Assembly: GCA_021785805.1 (NCBI GenBank)
Contig: JAJYEJ010000016.1
Location: 1 to 17,180, forward strand
Length of the DNA: 17,180 nt
Direction: 5' to 3'
DNA from: Microcaldota archaeon
Lineage (GTDB): Archaea; Micrarchaeota; Micrarchaeia; Micrarchaeales; Micrarchaeaceae
Shown here one piece after another: positions 1-6,011 of the stretch. Position numbers and translations under genes: made by a program. The notes beneath the pieces are model-generated. The model did no database searches, had not been told where the DNA came from, and saw nothing but the letters and a program-made list of their open reading frames with translations. Every line of letters begins with the position of its first letter. Position 1 is the first letter of the stretch.

Positions 1-2
1 GC

Positions 3-227
3 ATTGGCATCCGTATTGAAAACAGGAGGTTCACGCCGCACATCACTATCGGCAGGGTAAAGCGCCATAACAGCAACATAAGGATGAGGCTCCTGGACTT
101 CATAGACGAACACTCCTTGGAGGACTTCGGCGGATTCAGGTGCAACAACATAGCGCTCAAGAAGAGCGTCCTCACTGAAAATGGCCCTATTTACGAGGAT
201 ATTTATCGTGACATCCTCCACCCGTGA
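3..227 (+). CDS. thpR: RNA 2',3'-cyclic phosphodiesterase (ThpR/LigT family), C-terminal part
   Basis: Frame 3 is open from the window edge to TGA at 225-227 and gives the last 74 residues; the N-terminal half, including the first HxT motif, lies outside the window. Visible family marks are the second HxT motif in FTPHITIGRVK and the C-terminal stretch KSVLTENGPIYEDIY, which matches the family's usual K-S-x-L-x-x-x-G-P-x-Y ending. The family consists of 2H phosphoesterases that open 2',3'-cyclic phosphates or join/cleave 2'-5' RNA linkages; the cellular substrate in archaea is not settled. The last residues, DILHP and the stop, are encoded by the terminus of an IS605-type element, not by the ancestral gene; excising the element restores an ending ...IYEDIYR-stop. 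The protein is probably still functional because only a few terminal residues changed. Confidence 0.85.
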   Translation: MGIRIENRRFTPHITIGRVKRHNSNIRMRLLDFIDEHSLEDFGGFRCNNIALKKSVLTENGPIYEDIYRDILHP

Positions 228-865
228 ACGGCGTGGGCTTCCTCTGCGTTCATGCAATCACTGCACCCAGCAAAGGATGTGTTTTATCGGTTCTCAGTTC
301 CTCGAGAACTGCCTCCCTTTGAGGTCTTACACTCTCTCCCTGAGCGTGACTTCCCCTCTGTCCGAGGGTATCCTTCCTTATTGAGAAAGAACCATTGTCC
401 TGCGGATACGTTATTGACTTGTATCTGTCCTTCGACCTGAATCTCTGGAATCCTGCCCTTCTGTTTCCCTCCCTGATCCTCCTGAAGAAGTTCTGATATG
501 CTTTCATAAGCCTGAATTCTATCTCGCATCTCGTCTGCGAGTATAACTTCAGGTATCTCTTGTCCTCTTGGATTATTTCTCTGACAAATTTATTGAATTG
601 CGCCATTGATGCTTTTGTCTTTCCGTTCCGATAGGATGCGATTGACTTCTCAAGGATCTTGTTGTAGAACTGTTGCGCAAGGATTAGCCTTTCGTCTATC
701 TCTTTCTGCCTTTTGGCATCAGGATAGATCCTGAATTTGTAGGCTCTTGTCAGTTCCATTAGATTCCCTTTTGTTTGTCTACATATCCCTAAATTCTTAT
801 ACCTTCTTGTTCTGCGGTTCGCTCTCATCCCACCCATAAATGGCGTGGGATTTCCCGCTCACTTT
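208..865 (-). mobile_element. Decayed IS200/IS605-type (tnpB-only) element
   Basis: Read on the minus strand, the element starts just after a TTAAC motif (plus strand 866-870, GTTAA). It has a left-end hairpin with CCCAC/GTGGG arms (about 830-850), a truncated tnpB, and a right end with GGAAGCCCACGCC followed by GGGTGGAGGATGTCAC (208-242). Both ends recur in a second relic at 11557-11925, which is how the boundaries were set. No tnpA transposase is present. Joining the flanks (plus strand ...TTTATC with GTTAAATCG...) restores a plausible thpR stop and leaves no target duplication, as expected for IS605-type insertion. Boundaries are accurate to a few bases. About 660 bp is far shorter than a complete tnpB element, so the interior has been deleted. 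Confidence 0.75.
250..759 (-). pseudogene. tnpB: tnpB (OrfB/IS605-type RNA-guided nuclease), truncated and frameshifted
   Basis: From the ATG at 759 the product begins MELTRAYKFRIYPDAKRQ, the typical TnpB N-terminus, and continues through the helical N-terminal domain to about residue 130 (ITYPQDNGSFSIRKDTL). Beyond that the family pattern jumps to another frame (RGEVTLRERV) and stops; the frame open to 250 gives unrelated sequence ending LLGAVIA. The RuvC catalytic residues and the C-terminal zinc ribbon are absent: about 170 codons remain of a family usually near 370-400. An in-frame extension to 837 exists but runs into the left-end hairpin and is not TnpB-like. The fragment cannot be an active nuclease. 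The right end that normally gives the guide (omega) RNA is still present immediately downstream. Confidence 0.8.
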
Positions 866-924
866 GTTAAATCGTTAAAGGAAGAGAATAGAACATAAGC
901 CATGATTTGAAATGAAATATGAAA

Positions 925-951
925 GCGTGGCCCTCGTTTCAGCGGCCACGC
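925..951 (-). terminator. Hairpin terminator downstream of the histone-fold gene
   Basis: GCGTGGCC (925-932) and GGCCACGC (944-951) form a perfect 8-bp stem with an 11-nt loop. On the minus strand the stem is followed by TTTCATATTTCATTTC. It lies 62 bp past the stop of the minus-strand histone-fold gene, so it most likely ends that transcript. Rho-independent-like hairpins are not the standard archaeal terminator; the T-rich tail may be the working part. Confidence 0.5.
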
Positions 952-1013
952 TCCCGTTCCCTCATTTAGTCACCCACCTGGACACCACCTCTATAGTAGA
1001 GCTTCCTTCCGCA

Positions 1014-1373
1014 CTACTGCCTTGAACTCACGGCAGCGGCGCATGCTATGCTCTCTTCGCTGACCTCGGACTCCTTGCGTTCCCTGGATATCTGAACGGC
1101 TTCTATCGCGTATCTTGCGATAGCCTCTTCGCTCAGTGCCCTTAGGGCCCGCTTCGCAGGTTCGGTCACTTCACGCGCACCCGCAGCACGCAGCACTTCC
1201 TCCAGGCGCTCTTCATCTATCGCCTCTCTCGCGCTTTCACGTGCACGGTTGGTGCGCTCTTCCAGCTCGCTCCGGCCCCTGCCCTGTCCGCTCCCGTTTT
1301 CCCTCTCTCTTTCCCTTATTCTTTCGTTCCTGAAGGAGCTTCGCTCCTCTTGTTCTTTTGGTTCTCTTGCCAT
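1014..1373 (-). CDS. Histone-fold protein with long charged N-terminal tail
   Basis: The 119-residue product has two parts. Residues about 54-115 read as a histone fold: helix 1 (EERLEEVLRAAGA), loop 1 (REVTE), a long helix 2 (PAKRALRALSEEAIARYAIE...), loop 2, and a short helix 3 (SEESIACAAAV). The pattern follows archaeal HMf-type histones (LEEVLRAAGA against their GRIIKNAGA; REVTEPA against ERVSEEA). Residues 1-53 form a tail of mostly Arg and Glu with a Gly/Ser-rich turn. ATG at 1373 is chosen because GGTGAG (1377-1382) sits 3 bases before it; a GTG at 1385 would add four residues. Archaeal histones wrap DNA as dimers and multimers; tailed forms are less common. Loop 2 appears one residue longer than the usual RKTV form, so a non-nucleosomal histone-fold role is possible. 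Confidence 0.62.
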   Translation of the reverse strand: MAREPKEQEERSSFRNERIRERERENGSGQGRGRSELEERTNRARESAREAIDEERLEEVLRAAGAREVTEPAKRALRALSEEAIARYAIEAVQISRERKESEVSEESIACAAAVSSRQ

Positions 1374-1407
1374 GTTCTCACCCACAATATTGATTTTTAT
1401 TTTTCAA

Positions 1408-1417
1408 ATATTTAAAG
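1408..1417 (-). promoter_or_regulatory. TATA box of the histone-fold gene
   Basis: On the minus strand CTTTAAATA lies about 35-45 bases before the ATG at 1373. This places transcription start near 1385, a short leader containing the GGTGAG ribosome site. Confidence 0.45.
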
Positions 1418-1471
1418 GCTACGACTGCCTTCCGCTAATCCCGCTGGGGGCAGACCGACGATGACAGAAAC

Positions 1472-1479
1472 ATTTAAAG
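1472..1479 (+). promoter_or_regulatory. TATA box of the S8e operon
   Basis: ATTTAAAG at 1472-1479 predicts transcription start near 1500, about 84 bases before the S8e ATG. It is divergent from the histone-fold promoter in the same roughly 200-bp spacer. Confidence 0.5.
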
Positions 1480-1499
1480 CGGTTGTTGAGCAATAGATA

Positions 1500-1583
1500 G
1501 TGCTATTCTTAAGGCATAAACGCGAAGCAGCGGCAAATCTGCACCGCTCGCATGTAGATTAGATAGCACATTAGAGTGATTAA
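1500..1583 (+). promoter_or_regulatory. Structured 5' leader of the S8e operon
   Basis: The predicted leader holds nested inverted repeats. GTGCTAT (1500-1506) pairs perfectly with ATAGCAC (1563-1569). Inside it, GCG/CGC (1522-1524 with 1549-1551) and AGCGG/CCGCT (1529-1533 with 1544-1548) form a second stem. An alternative, mutually exclusive stem pairs ATCTGCA (1537-1543) with TGTAGAT (1553-1559). Two exclusive folds just before a ribosomal protein gene would suit autoregulation of translation, but this is inferred from base pairing only. Confidence 0.35.
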
Positions 1584-1991
1584 ATGAGCCAATTCGGCAA
1601 ACAATTGCATTCGGGATCGAAGACAAAGAGATACGGCAACGGCAAGAGGAAGGTAAAGTTCCGGGACAAGAAGAGATACGAGATCGGGAACTACTTCTCA
1701 GCCACGAAGCTGGCTGACGCTAAGAAGGATAAGGATGTCACCTCCGACATCAGGAGAAGAGGAGGAAAGGTGACCGCAAAGCTCAAGAGCGCGGCGTTCG
1801 CGAACCTGCTCACGAAATCAGGATACAAGAAGGTAAGGATAAAAGGCGTCCTTGAGTCCAAGGACAACAGGAACTTCGCCAGGCAGAACCTGATCACGAA
1901 AGGCACGGTAATAAACACCGACCTGGGCAAAGCCGTAGTGGTAAATAGGCCTGGAAGGGAAGGCAGCGTAAACGCGAAGCTCGTGGAGTGA
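1584..1991 (+). CDS. rps8e: 30S ribosomal protein S8e
   Basis: A small-subunit protein found in archaea and eukaryotes. The 135-residue product shows the S8e pattern throughout: a basic N-terminus (HSGSKTKRYGNGKRK), a central KKYE-like DKKRYEIG, RGGGKVTAKLKSAAFAN, and a strongly conserved C-terminus (RQNLITKGTVINTDLGKA, then RPGREGSVNAKLVE). The length is near the usual 120-130 residues. The ATG at 1584 follows a weak GAGTGAT site. The next gene starts only four bases after the stop, so the two are co-transcribed and probably translationally coupled. The transcript begins with a structured leader (1500-1583). Confidence 0.95.
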   Translation: MSQFGKQLHSGSKTKRYGNGKRKVKFRDKKRYEIGNYFSATKLADAKKDKDVTSDIRRRGGKVTAKLKSAAFANLLTKSGYKKVRIKGVLESKDNRNFARQNLITKGTVINTDLGKAVVVNRPGREGSVNAKLVE

Positions 1992-1995
1992 TCGG

Positions 1996-2460
1996 ATGAC
2001 GGTCCGCGTATACGAATGTGACGCTTCAGAGGCGCAGAAGCTGAAGAAGCTTCTGGCTTATGACCCTTATCTGGATTCCAACCTTATCCCGAAGACGAGA
2101 GAGGTGGACGAGAAGGAGTTGGCAAGGATGAGCCCAGAGGAAAAGAAGAAGCTCGATGAACAGGATGCAGCAGCCAGGGCAGCGTCGGAGAAGCTAAGGA
2201 ATGACCCGATGATGAACGTGATATTCGCGCGGCAGGACACGGATTTCAGGGAAGGCGGGGCGCTTGGGCTCGACGGAGGCAAATATTATCTCTATGTCAA
2301 GGCTACTGATGAATTCCTGAAGCTTGCCGATGAGAAGCTCGCCAAGGAGTTCAAGAGCGTTAAGCGCGCAGACCCTGAAGTCGAGAAGAAGTTCATTGCG
2401 CTGAAAGAGGATGAGGAATCGAAAGCAAATGCTGGCTTTGGAGCGATATTCGGTGGTTGA
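1996..2460 (+). CDS. Hypothetical protein in the S8e operon
   Basis: I do not recognise this 154-residue protein. It starts at ATG 1996, three bases after a GGAGTGAT site inside the end of rps8e, and its stop abuts the TTG start of the carbamoyltransferase, so all three genes are coupled. It is soluble, with no signal or membrane segment. Residues about 36-68 form a highly charged helix (ELARMSPEEKKKLDEQ and following), residues 94-108 look like a beta strand pair (GGKYYLYVKATDEFLK), and residues 110-145 are another charged helix. It ends in a Gly/Phe-rich NAGFGAIFGG tail. The tight position between a ribosomal protein and a metabolic enzyme suggests a constitutively expressed small protein, possibly ribosome-related; that is conjecture. 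Confidence 0.75.
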   Translation: MTVRVYECDASEAQKLKKLLAYDPYLDSNLIPKTREVDEKELARMSPEEKKKLDEQDAAARAASEKLRNDPMMNVIFARQDTDFREGGALGLDGGKYYLYVKATDEFLKLADEKLAKEFKSVKRADPEVEKKFIALKEDEESKANAGFGAIFGG

Positions 2461-3360
2461 TTGCACCTTATAGGCACTGACGACTTAAGCAAGGATGCGA
2501 TAAACAGGATACTGGATATCGCGGAGGATATCGCCGCAGGGAAGTCGGTGGCATCGGTAAAGGAGCACTCCACGCTGGGGCTCCTGTTCGAACTCCCTTC
2601 TACGAGGACCCATGTCTCTTTTGACGTTGCGATGGCGAGGCTCGGAGGACACTCGGTCTACCTTGACACGAATGTCAGCCAGATGTCTAGGGGAGAAAGC
2701 ATAGCAGACACCGCGAGGGTCTTGAGCGGCTATTGCGACTTCATAGCGGCCAGGGTCAAGAAGCACCAGAGCGTAGTCGAGCTCGCTGAGAACTCCAGGG
2801 TCCCGGTGATAAACGCGCTGAGCGACCTGGAGCATCCGACGCAGGCGTTGGCGGATGCATTCACGATAAGATCCCACAAAGTCAATCTAGGCAATATAAA
2901 GATAGCTTTTATGGGGGATGTCGCCCAGAACACGGCCAACTCCATCATGCTCACAGCGGCAAAGCTCGGCGCAGATGTCGCGTTGATCGGGCCGAAGGGC
3001 TTCTACCCGAATTCGGTTTATGTCAACAGGGCGATGGAGTACACGAAGGTAGTCCACACGACATCACTGGAGGACGGGCTTGAGGATGCCGACGTGGTCT
3101 ATACCGATACTTATGTAAGTATGGGGAAGGAGTCCGAAGCGGAGAAGCGCAGGAAGCTTTTCGCCCCTTACCAGCTCAACAGCAGCGCCTTGAAGTACGC
3201 GAACAAGGATGCGATAGTCATGCACCCTCTGCCCGCACATAGGGGAGAGGAGATAACCGACGACGTGATAGACGGGAAACAGAGCGTGGTCTGGGAGCAG
3301 TCGAGGAACAAGATGATAGTGAACCAGGCAATCCTGGTGTACCTGTCGCAGAACCACTAG
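2461..3360 (+). CDS. argF: Ornithine carbamoyltransferase-like protein (altered ornithine loop)
   Basis: Carbamoyltransferases transfer the carbamoyl group of carbamoyl phosphate to an amino acid; ornithine carbamoyltransferase makes citrulline. The 299-residue product has the carbamoyl-phosphate motif STRT (47-50), Arg98, HPTQ (125-128), a GDVAQN nucleotide-fold-like turn (152-157), the SMG loop (220-222) characteristic of ornithine enzymes, and HPLPAHRGEE (255-264). Typical ornithine enzymes have HCLP; here the Cys is Pro, as in aspartate carbamoyltransferases. The first Asn of the usual ornithine-binding NN pair is also Gln. The AHRGEE and SMG motifs argue against aspartate carbamoyltransferase. 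TTG at 2461 is taken as start because GGTGGT lies just upstream and MHLIGTDDLSKDAINRIL matches the family N-terminus. No other arginine genes are nearby. The family is certain; the acceptor substrate is less so. Confidence 0.8.
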   Translation: MHLIGTDDLSKDAINRILDIAEDIAAGKSVASVKEHSTLGLLFELPSTRTHVSFDVAMARLGGHSVYLDTNVSQMSRGESIADTARVLSGYCDFIAARVKKHQSVVELAENSRVPVINALSDLEHPTQALADAFTIRSHKVNLGNIKIAFMGDVAQNTANSIMLTAAKLGADVALIGPKGFYPNSVYVNRAMEYTKVVHTTSLEDGLEDADVVYTDTYVSMGKESEAEKRRKLFAPYQLNSSALKYANKDAIVMHPLPAHRGEEITDDVIDGKQSVVWEQSRNKMIVNQAILVYLSQNH

Positions 3361-3405
3361 AGAGCAAAAGATATAATCCTTCTCAGTTAAGCTAATACAG
3401 CCAGA

Positions 3406-4047
3406 GTGCGTTTCATGGACCTTTTGGTAAAGACAACAGTAGTAGCGGTGATTCTTGCCGTAGTTGCGGTCGCGGCGATAGCGCTAGCTTACCATCCGCA
3501 GAAGGCCCAGCTCACGCAGGGCGCCGCGGAGCAGACAGTCATGTCGGACCTCAAGGCCAACAACCCTAATGCAAGCATACAGATCGTGAACGTTTCGCCT
3601 TCCAGGCTCGAGAACGATAGCTGGCAGATAATAGTGAGCATAACGTACAATGCCACGAAACCGTGCCCCACGTTGTTCATAGAGGGGTTCGATTATCCTG
3701 CGACAGGGCTCTCCCCCACCGTGGATAACCTTTACACCAGGAATTGCACCGTCTACGGGATATCGACAGCCCCGTCCTATGTGATAAGCTCACCGGAGAT
3801 AGCTATAGTCGAGTCCTATGAAGCGAGCGGGGTCGCGGCGAAAGGCTACGTGTCCGAATGGGGATATGCGAATACCAACGTCAACGCGACGTTCCATCCC
3901 GAGCTCAATGCAAGTGTAACGCCCATGAACAGGTCGTTCGCGAATATCTGGCTTGTCAACTACAGCGCATCCAATGCGGGATACGATTACTACGTTGCCC
4001 TTAGCCAGTCCGGAAGCATAGTGGGGAACTACACGCTGAAGAAGTGA
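3406..4047 (+). CDS. Exported, membrane-anchored, sequon-rich protein of unknown function
   Basis: Not recognised as a named family. Residues about 5-29 (LLVKTTVVAVILAVVAVAAI...) form one hydrophobic segment that acts as a signal or N-terminal anchor, leaving about 180 residues outside. The exported part has ten N-x-S/T sequons (for example NAS, NVS, NAT, NCT, NRS, NYT), a strong hint of N-glycosylation at the cell surface, and two Cys residues (CPT, NCT) that could form one disulfide. Residues 57-82 and 180-210 look beta-rich (SWQIIVSITY; YYVALSQSGSIVGNYTL). A TATA-like GATATAAT at 3370-3377 predicts an almost leaderless transcript beginning near the GTG at 3406; an ATG at 3415 is the alternative start. 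It precedes the pilin-propeller gene in the same direction. Confidence 0.75.
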   Translation: MRFMDLLVKTTVVAVILAVVAVAAIALAYHPQKAQLTQGAAEQTVMSDLKANNPNASIQIVNVSPSRLENDSWQIIVSITYNATKPCPTLFIEGFDYPATGLSPTVDNLYTRNCTVYGISTAPSYVISSPEIAIVESYEASGVAAKGYVSEWGYANTNVNATFHPELNASVTPMNRSFANIWLVNYSASNAGYDYYVALSQSGSIVGNYTLKK

Positions 4048-4115
4048 GGCAGAAGCGGGAGCACATGAGACCGGGGAATTATTAATAATCTGATTTAACA
4101 TTATAAATTGATTGT

Positions 4116-5540
4116 ATGGGAGGAGTTTCAAAATCCCAGTCCGCGATGGAGTACCTTATGACATACGGGTGGGCGATACTCATCATCGCTGTGGTCCTGG
4201 GGGCCCTTTACTCGCTGGGTATCTTCAACGGAGCGAACTTCCTGGGAGGGACATGCGTTGCAGGGCCCGGTTACCTGTGCTCCGATCCGCTCCTCTCGGC
4301 CAGTGGAACACTGGCGTTCACCTACGGATACCAGGGGCCGAACGTCACTGTGATAGGATTCGCATGCACCAATACCACCACTGCCCCGGCATCCTTCGCA
4401 TTGTCAGGATCGTCTGACCTACAGCCCGGGCAGGAGGAGAGCGTAAGCGTCTCATGCCCTCTCCAATCGGGCGCAACGCTCGGAACGCCTTACTCTGGTT
4501 ATCTGTGGGTGGAATATGACCAGGCGGGTCAGAGCGACCTTATCTCGAGGTTCGCCACGATAAGAACTACTGTGAGCAAATCATCGCCGGCAGGGATACT
4601 TTATGTGGGCTTCCTCTACCCTGGGCGTGTCTACACCGATGAGCTTGCTAGCGTGTATGCCAATAATGGAACGATAATAAACGAGTATCCGCTCACTGCC
4701 AACGCATATGCATTAAACGTCAGCCCGGGGGGAAGCACATTGTATGCGTTCCAGGGCAACGGCAACATAATAGCGTGGAATCCTGTATCCAATTCCGTCG
4801 AAGGTGTAGTTACCGTGCCGCTGGGGGCGAATACCCCGCTCGGCGTGGGTGCATCGCCGAATGGAAGATACCTGTGGGCGGTCACAGGAAACTGGCTGAA
4901 TTACGACGCAGTAGCTTACGTGATAAGCACTTCGAGCTATAGCATAGTCGCAAATACCGCATTTACCCTAGCGTACCCTACAAACGGATGGAACGCTGAG
5001 AGGGTGATTTCGTTCTCGCCGGACGGAAGCACAGCATATATTGACGGATATGGAGGAGGGATGGTGGAACGTATAAGCACCTCTAATTACATTGAGCTTG
5101 GGTCCACATCCAGTTTATCCTTCCCTGATTCCATTATGCTTTCCGGCAATGGTGCCGATCTGTATGTGCCAGGCTACGATGGCGGACTTTATACTATTGA
5201 TACAAGCAACAATGTGGTGGTAAACACCATGGGGAATTTTCCGAGCACAATGCATTACAATATCCTGAGCAGCGAGGGCAGCTACCTCTATGCCGCAGGA
5301 AACGGAGATAACGTGGAAAGGGTACACCTATCTGATTATACATCGACCGAATGGTCAACCGTATCGAATTATTATAGTACTTATCTCGCGATTAGCAGCA
5401 ATAATTCGGTGCTTTATATGAGCATGTATGCATCAGGCGGAAGTCCTGGCGGCGTGGCCGAGATAAATACCGCGAATGGGAATGTGATAAGATTCCTGAG
5501 CTTCCCGCAGGGATTAGGATACGTATATTCCACAACGTGA
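4116..5540 (+). CDS. Surface protein: class III (pilin-type) signal fused to a beta-propeller
   Basis: The 474-residue protein starts MGGVSKSQSAMEYLMTYGW, a class III signal: a short polar leader, then SQSAMEYL and a hydrophobic helix (residues about 9-37) as in archaeal pilins and archaellins. A prepilin peptidase would cut near KS|QSAMEY. Residues about 40-150 are an Ig-like, Cys-containing region (TCVAGPGYLC, FACTN, VSC) with sequons. From about residue 155 to the end there are six or seven repeats of the YVTN beta-propeller type, seen in SPGGSTLYAF, SPNGRYLWAV, SPDGSTAYIDG, SGNGADLYVPG and SSEGSYLYAAG. The product is probably displayed on the cell surface or on a pilus-like fibre, where the propeller could bind ligands or carbohydrates. 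ATG 4116 lies 8 bases after an AT-rich TTATAAAT. Confidence 0.85.
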   Translation: MGGVSKSQSAMEYLMTYGWAILIIAVVLGALYSLGIFNGANFLGGTCVAGPGYLCSDPLLSASGTLAFTYGYQGPNVTVIGFACTNTTTAPASFALSGSSDLQPGQEESVSVSCPLQSGATLGTPYSGYLWVEYDQAGQSDLISRFATIRTTVSKSSPAGILYVGFLYPGRVYTDELASVYANNGTIINEYPLTANAYALNVSPGGSTLYAFQGNGNIIAWNPVSNSVEGVVTVPLGANTPLGVGASPNGRYLWAVTGNWLNYDAVAYVISTSSYSIVANTAFTLAYPTNGWNAERVISFSPDGSTAYIDGYGGGMVERISTSNYIELGSTSSLSFPDSIMLSGNGADLYVPGYDGGLYTIDTSNNVVVNTMGNFPSTMHYNILSSEGSYLYAAGNGDNVERVHLSDYTSTEWSTVSNYYSTYLAISSNNSVLYMSMYASGGSPGGVAEINTANGNVIRFLSFPQGLGYVYSTT

Positions 5541-5780
5541 TACGTGATCTAAGCGCCAATCGACGCGCGGAAGACCTTAAAGTCATCTGGGATTTCACTG
5601 AGCTGGAAAAAAGTGACTGGGGCGGCACCCTATGAGCCCGATTGGCAGGATAAGGGATGGTACGAGAGCTTCTCCTCGGAGAAGGTGGATGCATGGGACA
5701 TATTCCAGGTATTATTCCAGAATTGTGACGCCTCAGACAAAGGTAAAAGTGATAACCTTCGTGCTCGTGGAACGATTTGA
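5537..5780 (+). pseudogene. Short frameshifted coding remnant after the pilin-propeller gene
   Basis: A GTG at 5537 overlaps the TGA of the preceding gene and opens a 32-codon frame (RAEDLKVIWDFTELEKSDWG...) that stops at 5635. In another frame, protein-like sequence continues (YEPDWQDKGWYESFSSEK, then VDAWDIFQVLFQNCDASDKG) to a stop at 5778-5780. Both pieces have the composition of real coding sequence, rich in W, D, E and K. A run of six A residues (5597-5602) lies in the overlap. A single indel would join them into one product of about 80 residues. I cannot name the family. It may be a decayed gene, a sequencing error at the A run, or chance. Confidence 0.35.
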
Positions 5781-5972
5781 CTGATTTGCGCGTTTCCTTT
5801 TCCGAATTTATCAAAATTTGGTACGAAAATCGCAGAAAAAAGCCATTTATTCTTGTTCTTTTATATTTATCCATGTAAAAACACAAACTGTTTTGTTCTT
5901 ATCTTGTAGTACAGTAAACATAAATTTCCTGACGGTACATTGACTACTCTTAATCCAAGGATTTACATAAGG

Positions 5973-5981
5973 CTTATAAAG
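5973..5981 (+). promoter_or_regulatory. TATA box of the ftsZ pair
   Basis: CTTATAAAG at 5973-5981 lies about 31-39 bases before the ATG at 6012, so the transcript should be leaderless or nearly so. The AT-rich spacer 5781-6011 holds this promoter and no other gene that I can see. Confidence 0.6.
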
Positions 5982-6011
5982 GTTGTGTGACTATTTTTAA
6001 TCGGCGATTAC

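Noticed and set aside
1500..1569. Possible tRNA: 70-nt segment with a perfect 7-bp closing stem
   Set aside because: There is no TTCRA-type T loop, no D-arm GG, and no anticodon arm at the right spacing. The stem is better read as an mRNA leader.
5392..5886. 164-codon minus-strand frame in the spacer before ftsZ
   Set aside because: It runs into the end of the pilin-propeller gene, is Arg/Ser/His-rich with no recognisable motif, and the plus-strand frames of the same stretch look more protein-like.
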